A stretch of 64,000 bases of DNA from Niveispirillum lacus. GTDB taxonomy: Bacteria > Pseudomonadota > Alphaproteobacteria > Azospirillales > Azospirillaceae. The stretch covers positions 186,001 to 250,000 of the forward strand of contig NZ_NOXU01000032.1 of NCBI RefSeq assembly GCF_002251795.1, written 5' to 3'. The notes below the pieces were generated by a model, which saw only the letters and a program-made list of their open reading frames with translations, had not been told where the DNA came from and did no database searches. Positions 36,174 through 46,333 of this stretch are shown here, piece after piece. The position numbers and the translations under genes are program-made. Positions within the stretch are counted from its first letter, which is position 1; each line of letters starts with the position of its first letter.

Positions 36174-37346
36174 TTGGCGCAAAATCTGGCTTTGACTTGG
36201 CAATTGACGGAGATCCACGGATGGGGCCTGGTGGGGGTCCACACCGCTCTCTGCCTTGTTGACCGTCAACAGCCGCCGCTGCTGCTGGAAAAACCAGCCT
36301 TCATCACCATGCGTCCCTCCACCCGGGAGAAACTGGAAGGCCTGATGGAGGGCTATCACCAGATCAGTGCCCTGTCGGTCAAACATGGCGGGCGGAAGCT
36401 AAAGCTCCATGACTGCACGGCCCTGCATGCCCTCGGCAACGGGTTCGTCCCCGGCCCACCCTCGGAGCTTTATCACGGCGGTGCCGGCAATATCGGCGTG
36501 ATCGCGTTCGAGGACACACGGCTGGATGCCGCTACGCTGGACCGCGCGCGCCTTTATGACCGGATCATCGTCCATTCCAGCTTCAACCGGGACCTGCTAC
36601 TGGATCGGGGTTTGCCCGATGTGCGGGTCGCCTTGCAGGGGGTGGACCCAACGGAAATGCCGCTTTTGCCTGCGACAGGTCTGTTCGGCGACCGGTTCGT
36701 GGTCTTTTCTGGCGGCAAGATCGAGTATCGCAAGGCCCAGGATGTGGTCCTGGCGGCCTTCCGGCGGTTCCTGGAACGTCACCCCGACGCCCTGCTGGTC
36801 ACTGCTTGGCACAATGCGTGGCCGCACACTTCCGCTGACATTGCAGAATCCACGCTGACGCCGACAGCGCCGCGCATCGATAAGGCCACCTTCAAGCTGC
36901 GCATCACCGACTGGGCCGCCGATCATGGTGTGCCGGCGAAAAACTTCGTGGATCTGGGTTTCCTGACACGAGCGCAGATCGCACCCATCCTGGCCGAATG
37001 CCATGCTGCCCTGTTCCCCAACCGCTGCGAGGGAGCGACCAATCTGGTAGCGATGGAGGCGATGGCCTGTGGTGTGCCGGTGATCCTGTCAGCCAACACG
37101 GGCCACCGTGACCTTATCCGAGACGCCAACTGCTTGGCGTTAACGTTGCAAACCCCGCTGCCGGATCGTGAGGGCAGCCGGCAGGGCTGGTGCGACAGTT
37201 CAGTGGACGAAGCGCTTGCCCATTTGGAAACCCTCTATGCCAACCGCGAGGCGGCCCGCGCCATGGCCGACCGGGGTAAAATCTTCATCCGCACCGAACG
37301 GACATGGCGCGACTTCGCCGAAAACTTTATTGATGCGGCAGCATGA
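36174..37346 (+). CDS. GT4-family glycosyltransferase
   Basis: A 390-residue protein with a GT4 C-terminal half: F-S-G-G-K-I-E-Y-R-K-A-Q-D as the donor-domain opening, L-F-P-N-R-C-E-G-A-T-N-L-V-A-M-E-A-M-A-C-G-V-P-V as the nucleotide-sugar site. The E-to-E spacing there is one residue longer than the usual E-x7-E. The start appears to be TTG at 36174, preceded by GGGGACGGGG; I found no ATG in frame upstream. It has no signal peptide or membrane helix, so it acts in the cytoplasm. It is the first gene of a plus-strand operon with hldD 19 bases downstream, a TPR-GT4 and a GT41, starting just after the terminator of the giant gene. Donor and acceptor are unknown; a heptose donor is a possibility because of the neighbour. 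Confidence 0.82.
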   Translation: MAQNLALTWQLTEIHGWGLVGVHTALCLVDRQQPPLLLEKPAFITMRPSTREKLEGLMEGYHQISALSVKHGGRKLKLHDCTALHALGNGFVPGPPSELYHGGAGNIGVIAFEDTRLDAATLDRARLYDRIIVHSSFNRDLLLDRGLPDVRVALQGVDPTEMPLLPATGLFGDRFVVFSGGKIEYRKAQDVVLAAFRRFLERHPDALLVTAWHNAWPHTSADIAESTLTPTAPRIDKATFKLRITDWAADHGVPAKNFVDLGFLTRAQIAPILAECHAALFPNRCEGATNLVAMEAMACGVPVILSANTGHRDLIRDANCLALTLQTPLPDREGSRQGWCDSSVDEALAHLETLYANREAARAMADRGKIFIRTERTWRDFAENFIDAAA

Positions 37347-37365
37347 AGCGGCAGGGGGTGTTATC

Positions 37366-38358
37366 ATGTCTGCACTGACCATCCTCACCGGCGGAGCGGG
37401 CTTTATCGGCTCCAACATTGCCGGCGCTCTGGCGGCTCGCGGCGAAGAGGTTGTGATCTGCGACCGGCTGGGCTACGGCGACAAATGGCGTAATCTGGCC
37501 AGGCATCTGGTAACAGGTTTTGTCGCCCCGGAAGACCTGCCCGGTTGGCTGGCGGCACATGCCGGTTCCGTGAAATCGGTAATCCACATGGGCGCCATCT
37601 CAGCTACCACTGAAACCGATGTGGACCTGATCACCGACACCAATATCAAATTCTCCAACCTGCTCTGGGACTGGTGTGCCGCGCAGGATGTGCCGCTGAT
37701 CTATGCCTCGTCCGCCGCGACTTATGGCGATGGGGCGCAAGGGTTTTCCGATGATAATGATCCGGCCGCCCTGGCGCGGTTGAGGCCGCTGAACGCTTAT
37801 GGCTGGTCCAAACTGGTCTTTGATCGGTTCGCGGTGGACCAGATACGCCGGGGCCGACGCCGCCCACCACAATGGGCCGGACTGAGGTTCTTCAACGTTT
37901 ATGGCCCCAATGAGTACCACAAGGGCGAAATGATGAGTGTGACGGCCAAGAACTACGCCACCGCGGTGGCTGGCGGACGGGTTCGTCTGTTCAAATCGCA
38001 CCGGCCCGATTATGCCGATGGCGGACAATTGCGCGACTTTGTTTATGTGCGTGACTGTGTGGATGTTGTTCTCTGGCTGCTGGACCACCCATCAACCAAT
38101 GGGATTTTCAATGTCGGCTCGGGTCAAGCCCGGTCCTTCGCAGACCTGATGGCAGCCCTTTACCGTGCCGTGGGTCGGGAACCCGCTATCGACTACATCG
38201 ACATGCCGGAAACACTGCGGGCCAAGTACCAGTATTTTACGCAAGCCGAGTTGGGGCGCCTGCGAATGGCGGGTTACACCGCCCCGATGACAGTGCTGGA
38301 AGACGGGGTGACAGACTATGTCGAGCACTATCTGTCACAGCCCGATCCGTACAGGTAG
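37366..38358 (+). CDS. hldD: ADP-L-glycero-D-manno-heptose 6-epimerase-like NAD-dependent epimerase
   Basis: A 330-residue extended short-chain dehydrogenase, the usual length of HldD. It has the Rossmann motif G-G-A-G-F-I-G-S-N at residues about 9-17, the S-S-A-A-T-Y-G-D-G segment, the catalytic Y-G-W-S-K, F-F-N-V-Y-G-P-N-E-Y-H-K-G-E-M, and the family signature M-P-E-T-L-R-A-K-Y-Q-Y-F-T-Q-A near the C-terminus. HldD converts ADP-D-glycero- to ADP-L-glycero-D-manno-heptose for LPS core synthesis. The start is the ATG at 37366 behind AGGGGG. Its place between two glycosyltransferases, 4 bases before the next gene, and away from other LPS-core genes, suggests a heptose supply for the local glycosylation proteins. 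I am sure of the fold; the exact substrate rests on the signature. Confidence 0.87.
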   Translation: MSALTILTGGAGFIGSNIAGALAARGEEVVICDRLGYGDKWRNLARHLVTGFVAPEDLPGWLAAHAGSVKSVIHMGAISATTETDVDLITDTNIKFSNLLWDWCAAQDVPLIYASSAATYGDGAQGFSDDNDPAALARLRPLNAYGWSKLVFDRFAVDQIRRGRRRPPQWAGLRFFNVYGPNEYHKGEMMSVTAKNYATAVAGGRVRLFKSHRPDYADGGQLRDFVYVRDCVDVVLWLLDHPSTNGIFNVGSGQARSFADLMAALYRAVGREPAIDYIDMPETLRAKYQYFTQAELGRLRMAGYTAPMTVLEDGVTDYVEHYLSQPDPYR

Positions 38359-38362
38359 GTCC

Positions 38363-40177
38363 ATGGACGCCTACGCACAGGCTGTTGCCCATCACCACGC
38401 TGGCGAAGGTCCGCAATCCATCGCTGCCGCGCAGGCGGCACGGGCCGCTGCACCTGACGACCCGCTGGTCCACAACCTGCTGGGTGTCTGCCTGATCGAC
38501 GCCTCACAGAAGGCGGAAGGTATCCAGGTGCTGCGTGACGCGGTTGCGCGCTGGCCCGACCATGAGAAACTGGTCACCAACCTGGCGATGGCATTGTACG
38601 CTTACGGGGAACAGGAACAGGCTTGGTACTGCCTGCGACGCCTTTTGGTGTTGAACCCGGCAAATGTTCTGGCCTGCGACCGGTTAGGCTTTCTAACCAA
38701 TATCTGGCGCGGAGATCGGGAACAAGCAGCCCGGTTGGCAGACCGCGCCGTCCGCCTGTCTCCGAATGACGTCAGTATCCGTGTCAACCAGTCCCTGGCC
38801 TGGGCGCCGGATGACCTGAACCGGAGCATCCTGGCACTGAGCGCCGCCACCGTGCTGAACCCACAGGATACGTATCCCTATGTGCAGCGGGCAGGAGCGC
38901 TTTTGCGCCAGGGGCGGCTGCAGGCGGCCTTGCACCCGGTGCGCCGTGCGCTGAAACTGGACCCGGCCAATGACGATGCCATCAAACATGCGTTGCGTTG
39001 TCAGCGTTACCATGCGGCAAGTCAGTCAGCGGCGTCACAACCACCGGGACCCGGTTCGGGCCTGGTACTACGCGGCCCCTTCTCAACCGCAAGCGGCTAT
39101 GCCCATATGGGCCGCCGATACATCCAGACTCTGCGTCAGCAGCAGGTGCCGCTACAAATCATCGGGGTGTTTGGGCACGAAACCTGGGCAGACGAGCCCC
39201 TGGAAGCGCCGGTGGGCGCCAAGGCCGCCATCAACATCATGGTACCGCTGGCGGTCGAACCGATACCGGGCCTCGCCACCATCCTTTATTCGATGTTTGA
39301 AGGCCCCCGCATCTCCCGCACCTGGGCAAAACAGAGCCTCACCGCTGACATGGTGATCGTGCCCACCCAAAGTTCGCGTGTGGCTTGGGCATCTGCGGGC
39401 TATCCGGAGGACAGGATCCACGTCTGTCCGCTCGGTGTCGATGCCGAACCGGCGTCGGCGGATGCCCCGCCGCTGACCCTGGTTGACAGCAACGGCCGCC
39501 GTGTCGACACGTACCGCCATCGGTTCCTCAATGTATCCGATGCCATCCCACGCAAGAACCTGGATGGCGTGCTGCGGGTTTGGCTGCAGGCCACGAACCG
39601 GGAAGACGATGCTGTGCTGATCCTGAAACCCGGCAAGGGTGGGACCGAGGCAGCGCGTCGGCATCTCCAATCCATTGTTGTACGGACACAACAGCATGTC
39701 GGCCGTGCCTTTGCGGATGCTGCCCCCATCGTGCTGGTCGACCAGCCGTTGAGCGAGGCGGAAATGACCGGCCTGTTCCGGACCGCTAATCATTATTTCA
39801 GCCTCTCGCATGGCGAGGGCTGGGACTTGCCGCTGTCAAAGGCCGGGGCGATGGGGCTGGGCCTGATCGCGCCAGCCCATTCCTCCTATCTTGACTATCT
39901 GGATAACCGCATTGCGCACTTGATCCCATGTACCATCGGGCCAGCGCATCTGCCCTATAGCCACGAACCATGGGAACCATTTTTCGGACTGGAATGGTGG
40001 GTTCCGGATGAAACAGCCGCGGCTGAGATCATTTCCGGCATCATCTCTGGCCGCGACAAGGGCCTGCCCGATGCCCGTGCTCACCTGATGGGCAATTTCA
40101 CCTGGGACCAGGCTGCGCGCAAATTGCGGCGCATCCTGGCCGATGCCGGTCTGTTGCATCAGGGGGGTGCGTTGTGA
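38363..40177 (+). CDS. TPR protein with GT4 glycosyltransferase domain
   Basis: A 604-residue protein. The start is the ATG at 38363, 4 bases after the hldD stop, with AGGTAGG before it. Residues 1-220 form about six TPRs (Q-S-I-A-A-A-Q-A-A-R-A-A-A-P-D-D-P-L-V-H-N-L-L-G and later units). Residues about 235-600 are a GT4-like GT-B domain: G-L-V-L-R-G-P-F-S-T-A-S-G-Y at its start, R-F-L-N-V-S-D-A-I-P-R-K-N-L-D-G, then L-S-H-G-E-G-W-D-L-P as the donor-site acidic motif. This combination is typical of cytoplasmic protein-modifying or glycan-extending enzymes in which TPRs hold a long polypeptide. Its TGA overlaps the GTG of the GT41 gene. Confidence 0.82.
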   Translation: MDAYAQAVAHHHAGEGPQSIAAAQAARAAAPDDPLVHNLLGVCLIDASQKAEGIQVLRDAVARWPDHEKLVTNLAMALYAYGEQEQAWYCLRRLLVLNPANVLACDRLGFLTNIWRGDREQAARLADRAVRLSPNDVSIRVNQSLAWAPDDLNRSILALSAATVLNPQDTYPYVQRAGALLRQGRLQAALHPVRRALKLDPANDDAIKHALRCQRYHAASQSAASQPPGPGSGLVLRGPFSTASGYAHMGRRYIQTLRQQQVPLQIIGVFGHETWADEPLEAPVGAKAAINIMVPLAVEPIPGLATILYSMFEGPRISRTWAKQSLTADMVIVPTQSSRVAWASAGYPEDRIHVCPLGVDAEPASADAPPLTLVDSNGRRVDTYRHRFLNVSDAIPRKNLDGVLRVWLQATNREDDAVLILKPGKGGTEAARRHLQSIVVRTQQHVGRAFADAAPIVLVDQPLSEAEMTGLFRTANHYFSLSHGEGWDLPLSKAGAMGLGLIAPAHSSYLDYLDNRIAHLIPCTIGPAHLPYSHEPWEPFFGLEWWVPDETAAAEIISGIISGRDKGLPDARAHLMGNFTWDQAARKLRRILADAGLLHQGGAL

Positions 40178-42060
40178 GTGAGCTTTTCGACAAAGCCCTG
40201 GCCCATCACCAGCAAGGCAATCTGCGCGAAGCAGAGCAACTCTATCGCGCTGTGCTGGCGGAAGCCCCCGATCACCCTTTCGCCAACAACAATTACGCCA
40301 TCCTGTTGCGGGCCCAGCGGCGGTGGGAGGAAGCGGTTGCCTGCTACCAGCGGGCGATCACTGCAATGCCGGAAGATGCCAGCATCTATAATAACCTGAC
40401 ATGCGTGCTGACCGATCTGGGCCGCGATGGGCAGGCAGCCAAGGTGGCCATGATTGCCATCGCCTTGCGCCCTGATTACGCAGAAGCGTGGTTCAACCTG
40501 GGCAATATACTGCGCAACCTGCGGGGGATGGAACAGGCCCGCCATGCCTATCGCCGGGCATTACGCATCCGCCCGGATATGGCGGAAGCCTGGTCGAACC
40601 TGGGTGACATTCATAAGTCAGAGGGTGACCTGACCCACGCTCTGGAATGTTATCGCACCGCGATGCGCCTGCAGCCGCAAATGCCCCAGCCTTATGTCAA
40701 CCTCGGGGAGGTGTTGAAAGAACAAGGTCGCGTTACCGATGCCATCACCCTGCTTCAACATGCAATGGAACAGCATCCAAACCTGCCTCTGATGCATTCC
40801 AACCTGCTGTTCGCCTTGCACTACTCGCCCCACGTGCCGCCGGAGGTTATCTTCCGCGCCCACAAACATTGGGGCGAACGCCACGCCGACCCAGTGACGT
40901 CAAACCCGCCCCCGGTGTTCACCAACAGCCGCGAACCCAACCGGCGTCTGCGGATCGGGTATGTCTCTCCCGATTTTTGCGGTCATGCTGTCTCTTGTTT
41001 TCTGGAGCCTTTGCTGAGAGGGCATGAAAGGTCACAGGTCGAGATCTTCTGTTACCCGATTTCCAAACGTCAGGATGCCGTCACAGATCGTTTCCGGGCC
41101 ATCACTGGCCACTGGTTCTCCCTGACCGATCTGACGGACGCACAAGCTGCTGAGCGTATCCGGGCTGATCAGATCGATATTCTGGTCGATGTGGCAGGGC
41201 ATACCTGCGACTGCCGGCCGCTGATTTTTGCCCATCGCGCCGCACCCGTCCAGGTTTCATGGTTGGGGTATCCGGACGGTACGGGTATGAAAACCATGGA
41301 TTACCGGCTGACAGACGCCATTGCCGACCCACCGGGTGTAACCGACCGCTGGCACCTGGAAACCTTGGTACGGCTCGACAATGGCTTTCTCTGTTTTCGC
41401 CCGTCTTTGGACACGGCCCCCGCCGGGGAGTTGCCCGCGCGCCGTAATGGTTTTGTGACTTTCGGTTCGTTCAACAACAACAGCAAAGTCACGCCTGAAG
41501 TGGTGGCGCTCTGGTCGCGCTTGCTGCTGCGCGTCCCGCGGTCCCGGCTGATCCTGAAAAGCAAACCTTTCGCCGACCCGACCACACAGACCCGCTATCA
41601 AAGCCTGTTCCATGCCAATGGCATCGCCACCGACCGGATAGACCTGTTGCCCCAGATTGCGGACCAGGGCGACCATCTGCGTGCCTATGACCGCATAGAC
41701 ATCGCACTGGACCCCTTCCCCTACAATGGCACCACGACCAGTTGCGAGGCGCTGTGGATGGGAGTGCCGGTGGTGACCCTGCTGGGCACCCACCATGTCG
41801 CCCGCGTCACCGCAAGCCTGCTGCACCGGATCGGCCTGGATGATCTGGTTGCTGACAGCCCGGAAACCTACTTGCAGATCGCCATCGGGCTGGCCGCCGA
41901 TCTAGACCGGCTGGCAACGCTGCGCCACACCCTGCGCCCGCGTATGCAATCCAGCCCGCTCCGCGATACCTACGGCTTCGCAGCGCAGGTTGAGGCCGCT
42001 TATCGCCGAATGTGGAAGGACTGGGTGTCACGCCATGGCGCCGACATCAATGCGGCTTGA
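40174..42060 (+). CDS. TPR protein with GT41 (SPINDLY-type) O-glycosyltransferase domain
   Basis: A 628-residue protein with a GTG start inside a GTGA overlap and a strong AGGGGGG site upstream. At least six TPRs (residues 1-215) are very regular (A-W-F-N-L-G-N-I-L, A-W-S-N-L-G-D-I-H, P-Y-V-N-L-G-E-V-L). The GT41 part shows R-I-G-Y-V-S-P-D-F-C-G-H-A-V-S, D-V-A-G-H-T, P-V-Q-V-S-W-L-G-Y-P, F-G-S-F-N-N-N-S-K-V-T-P (the Lys that contacts the donor phosphates in OGT) and F-P-Y-N-G-T-T-T-S-C-E-A-L-W-M-G-V-P-V-V-T. All key stations are intact, so it should be active. It is the last gene of the four-gene operon from 36174. Its 3' end overlaps the convergent methyltransferase by 14 bases. Acceptor unknown; the giant Ser/Thr-rich protein next door is the obvious candidate. 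Confidence 0.88.
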   Translation: MSELFDKALAHHQQGNLREAEQLYRAVLAEAPDHPFANNNYAILLRAQRRWEEAVACYQRAITAMPEDASIYNNLTCVLTDLGRDGQAAKVAMIAIALRPDYAEAWFNLGNILRNLRGMEQARHAYRRALRIRPDMAEAWSNLGDIHKSEGDLTHALECYRTAMRLQPQMPQPYVNLGEVLKEQGRVTDAITLLQHAMEQHPNLPLMHSNLLFALHYSPHVPPEVIFRAHKHWGERHADPVTSNPPPVFTNSREPNRRLRIGYVSPDFCGHAVSCFLEPLLRGHERSQVEIFCYPISKRQDAVTDRFRAITGHWFSLTDLTDAQAAERIRADQIDILVDVAGHTCDCRPLIFAHRAAPVQVSWLGYPDGTGMKTMDYRLTDAIADPPGVTDRWHLETLVRLDNGFLCFRPSLDTAPAGELPARRNGFVTFGSFNNNSKVTPEVVALWSRLLLRVPRSRLILKSKPFADPTTQTRYQSLFHANGIATDRIDLLPQIADQGDHLRAYDRIDIALDPFPYNGTTTSCEALWMGVPVVTLLGTHHVARVTASLLHRIGLDDLVADSPETYLQIAIGLAADLDRLATLRHTLRPRMQSSPLRDTYGFAAQVEAAYRRMWKDWVSRHGADINAA

Positions 42061-42970
42061 CCCCAGTGGGGTGCTCTATGCTGTTCAAAGCCTCCGCCAA
42101 CCGGTGTGATGCGCTGCCCCGCTTGGCCGGCTGCTGCTGCACCGACGCATCCGGCGACCAACCGGCCAGGAAGATCACGTCGAATGTCGCCGGCACGGTG
42201 CCGTCCTCCTCGCGGAACAGTTCGGCATAACGTTCGGCGGCGCGGATGATCACCTCCCGCCGGGTCGGGCGTTTCAGGCGCGACAGGGCGGCATTGGTCT
42301 CCCCCATACCGCGCAGGTCGCGCATCAGGCGGAACGGGTCGGGATAGGATACGGTCAGGCTATCCATGTCCGCCACCGGCAGGGCGAAACCAGCGCGCTG
42401 CAGCAGTCCGGCGGCATCGCGGATGCCGGCCATCGGGCTGATCCGGACCGACACACCGCCGGTGACCTCCATCTCTGCTTCCATCAGGGATCGACGCAGC
42501 TCAAACAGGCTATCGCCGCCCAACATCGCGGCGATGAACAGCCCGTCTGGGCGCAAGGCCTGACGCGCCTGGATCATGGCACCGGGCAGGTCGTTCACCC
42601 AATGCAGGGACAGGTTGGAGATCACCATATCGAAGCTGTCGGCAGCGAAGGGCAACGCCTCTTCATCCAGCGCCAGGGCGGGGCTGCCGGTATTACGGGC
42701 GGCCAGCGCGGCCATGGCCGGGGACAGGTCCGCATGCACCATCTGGGTGATACCATTCCGGCCCGTCAGCGCCGCTTCAACCTCACCGCCATGACTGCCC
42801 AGGTTCAGGACGCGGGGAAAATCGCGCCGGATCATATCCAGCCGCTCCCCCAGCCTGTCCGCCACCTCGCGCAGCAGGAAATCATGGGATGCCAGCCCCG
42901 CCGCCGCGCGGTCGCGCCGCTGGCGGATCAGGGGCCGGTCGAACAGGAACATGGTATCGGCGTCGCTCAT
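42047..42970 (-). CDS. class I SAM-dependent methyltransferase (BioC/NDUFAF5-like)
   Basis: A 307-residue protein with a Rossmann methyltransferase core: V-L-N-L-G-S-H-G-G as motif I at about residues 54-62, an acidic D-L-S-P-A-M motif, then F-D-M-V-I-S-N-L-S-L-H-W-V-N-D-L-P-G, the signature shared by BioC (malonyl-ACP O-methyltransferase) and by NDUFAF5, which hydroxylates a complex I subunit. Residue order before the core (F-L-F-D-R-P-L-I-R-Q-R-R-D-R-A) fits alphaproteobacterial NDUFAF5-like proteins better than BioC; no bio genes are nearby. It lies 48 bases downstream of a thioredoxin-like gene on the same strand, and its end overlaps the GT41 gene. Confidence 0.8.
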   Translation of the reverse strand: MSDADTMFLFDRPLIRQRRDRAAAGLASHDFLLREVADRLGERLDMIRRDFPRVLNLGSHGGEVEAALTGRNGITQMVHADLSPAMAALAARNTGSPALALDEEALPFAADSFDMVISNLSLHWVNDLPGAMIQARQALRPDGLFIAAMLGGDSLFELRRSLMEAEMEVTGGVSVRISPMAGIRDAAGLLQRAGFALPVADMDSLTVSYPDPFRLMRDLRGMGETNAALSRLKRPTRREVIIRAAERYAELFREEDGTVPATFDVIFLAGWSPDASVQQQPAKRGSASHRLAEALNSIEHPTGVKPH

Positions 42971-43018
42971 GCCACTGCCATACTCCGGCCGATGGCCGCT
43001 GGCAACAATCTGAACCGT

Positions 43019-43549
43019 TTATCCGTTCTTTGCCGGTGCAGCGAACTTGGCCAGCCAATCGGCGATGGCCTGTGGGGTCATACCGCGCGCATTGGTCAGG
43101 TCAGAGCTGTTGGAGGCGTTCAGAAGGGTGCCGTCGGCGGCGACGATCAGGACGCTGGGCACACCGCGCAGCTTTTCCACGCCATAGCGGGCGGGGATAT
43201 GCAGGTTCTTGTTGATGCGACCCACATCAATCTTCACCACCTCATAATGCGCTGCAACGAAGCCCTTGACCTCGGGCAATTCGGTGATGCCGGCGAAGAC
43301 CCGGCAATCGGGGCACCAGTCGCCACCGAAATTCAGCAGCACACGCTTGCCATTCACCCTCGCCCGCTCAAATGCGCGGGTCACATCGGCATCCGCGTCG
43401 GCTTCTTCATCATAAGGCAGCGGCAGGGGGGTGGGCAGGGCCTTGATATCGGTGACCGATACCGTGGGGGCCACGACCTGGGCCTGGGCCGGTGCCCCAA
43501 ACACCGACGCCAACAGCAGACTGGCCGACAATAAAGTAATCGTGCGCAT
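43019..43549 (-). CDS. exported thioredoxin-family protein
   Basis: A 176-residue protein. The start is the ATG at 43549 (AAGGATC upstream on the minus strand) followed by a clean Sec signal peptide ending A-P-A-Q-A-Q at about residue 24. The mature part has a thioredoxin-like fold: K-R-V-L-L-N-F-G-G-D-W-C-P-D-C, with the redox pair Cys79 and Cys82 (C-P-D-C instead of C-G-P-C), then a V-K-I-D-V strand and the cis-proline segment G-V-P-S-V-L. It probably acts in the periplasm on disulfides or as a reductant. C-P-D-C is a less common active site and suggests a specialised partner. It shares a transcript with the methyltransferase by spacing only. Confidence 0.85.
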   Translation of the reverse strand: MRTITLLSASLLLASVFGAPAQAQVVAPTVSVTDIKALPTPLPLPYDEEADADADVTRAFERARVNGKRVLLNFGGDWCPDCRVFAGITELPEVKGFVAAHYEVVKIDVGRINKNLHIPARYGVEKLRGVPSVLIVAADGTLLNASNSSDLTNARGMTPQAIADWLAKFAAPAKNG

Positions 43550-43718
43550 GGATGATCCTTGGTTTTTTGATGCCGCCATCATGGCAACCCATGTGGAATT
43601 GATAGCGGATCGAACGGCATTGTCCACTTCTCTTATGGGAATACACCATCCATTGCACAGGACCACGCACGGGACGACCGCTGCGCGGTGCTGTCATCAA
43701 AATTTGATCGGCTGCTGC

Positions 43719-43747
43719 TTGACAGGCGGGGTCGGCTTGATTAGGTC
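43719..43747 (+). promoter_or_regulatory. probable groESL promoter
   Basis: A perfect -35 TTGACA (43719-43724) is followed 17 bases later by TAGGTC, a weak -10. The CIRCE operator begins right after, where a repressor would block transcription. An RpoH-type promoter overlapping the same place is possible but no clear consensus was read. Confidence 0.55.
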
Positions 43748-43748
43748 T

Positions 43749-43775
43749 CTGGCACTCACCGGGCGTGAGTGCTAA
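43749..43775 (+). promoter_or_regulatory. CIRCE operator (HrcA binding site)
   Basis: CTGGCACTC, 9 bases, GAGTGCTAA. The right arm is a perfect CIRCE half-site (consensus TTAGCACTC-N9-GAGTGCTAA); the left arm differs at two of nine positions. It lies 47 bases before groES, where HrcA represses chaperonin genes in many alphaproteobacteria. Confidence 0.9.
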
Positions 43776-43822
43776 CAACAGGCTCCCGCCCAAACCCTTT
43801 TGCCTTTTCAGGGAGAGATCCT

Positions 43823-45809
<1,987 letters not shown>

Positions 45810-45848
45810 GTCCGACGTCGTTCAGCCGAACCGGCTTGAATGCGAAGA

Positions 45849-45879
45849 CCCCCGGCGGAGCAATCCGCCGGGGGTTTTT
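45849..45879 (+). terminator. rho-independent terminator of groESL
   Basis: A perfect 11-base stem (CCCCCGGCGGA / TCCGCCGGGGG) with a GCAA tetraloop is followed by five T. It begins 40 bases after the groEL stop. Confidence 0.93.
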
Positions 45880-46333
45880 GTTTGGGATGGACTTGCTGTC
45901 GACCTTAGCTATTTCACCGGGACACACGTGGAAACGTCGTGTCAGATTCACGACTCGGCGCGCGCATGAGCGCAAGCTGGTTTTGTTTTCTACACAGATG
46001 TGCCTTGAATATTTTGAGATCGCCCAGTCCGAATTGGGCTGCAATACCCTAAGCCCGAGCGCATTTATTCCAGGATTCAGGGCCTATTTACAAAGAATTT
46101 AATAAATCGTCCGAAGCGATACTATAGATTTTTGACCATTAAAGTATTAACCAACATGGCTTCTCGCGATGATGGCACAGGGGCTCTGCTGAACAGCGTC
46201 CCATAGCACACGGCTTTCTCCCCTTCCCTTCTCGCACATCCCACCTGCCCACCCGCCTGCATCAGTTGACAGCGCACCCGGCGTCGGGGACAAGCTAGCA
46301 CCTGTCGATCGTAAGCCTGAGACGCTGTTGAAA
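45880..46333. other. intergenic region between groEL and lptD, no gene seen
   Basis: No frame here has a convincing start, ribosome site or protein-like composition. The middle is moderately GC-rich, and an AT-rich patch at about 46085-46150 may hold the lptD promoter, though no clear -35/-10 pair was read. An imperfect inverted repeat (GACACACG ... CGTCGTGTC) occurs near 45922-45944. Confidence 0.5.

Noticed and set aside
1-42060. Capsule or O-antigen biosynthesis cluster
   Set aside because: No polymerase, flippase, chain-length regulator or initiating phosphoglycosyltransferase; the transferases are TPR-fused soluble types instead.
42602-43534. 310-residue plus-strand frame across the methyltransferase and thioredoxin genes
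   Set aside because: It spans two well-supported minus-strand genes and has no recognisable domain or ribosome site.
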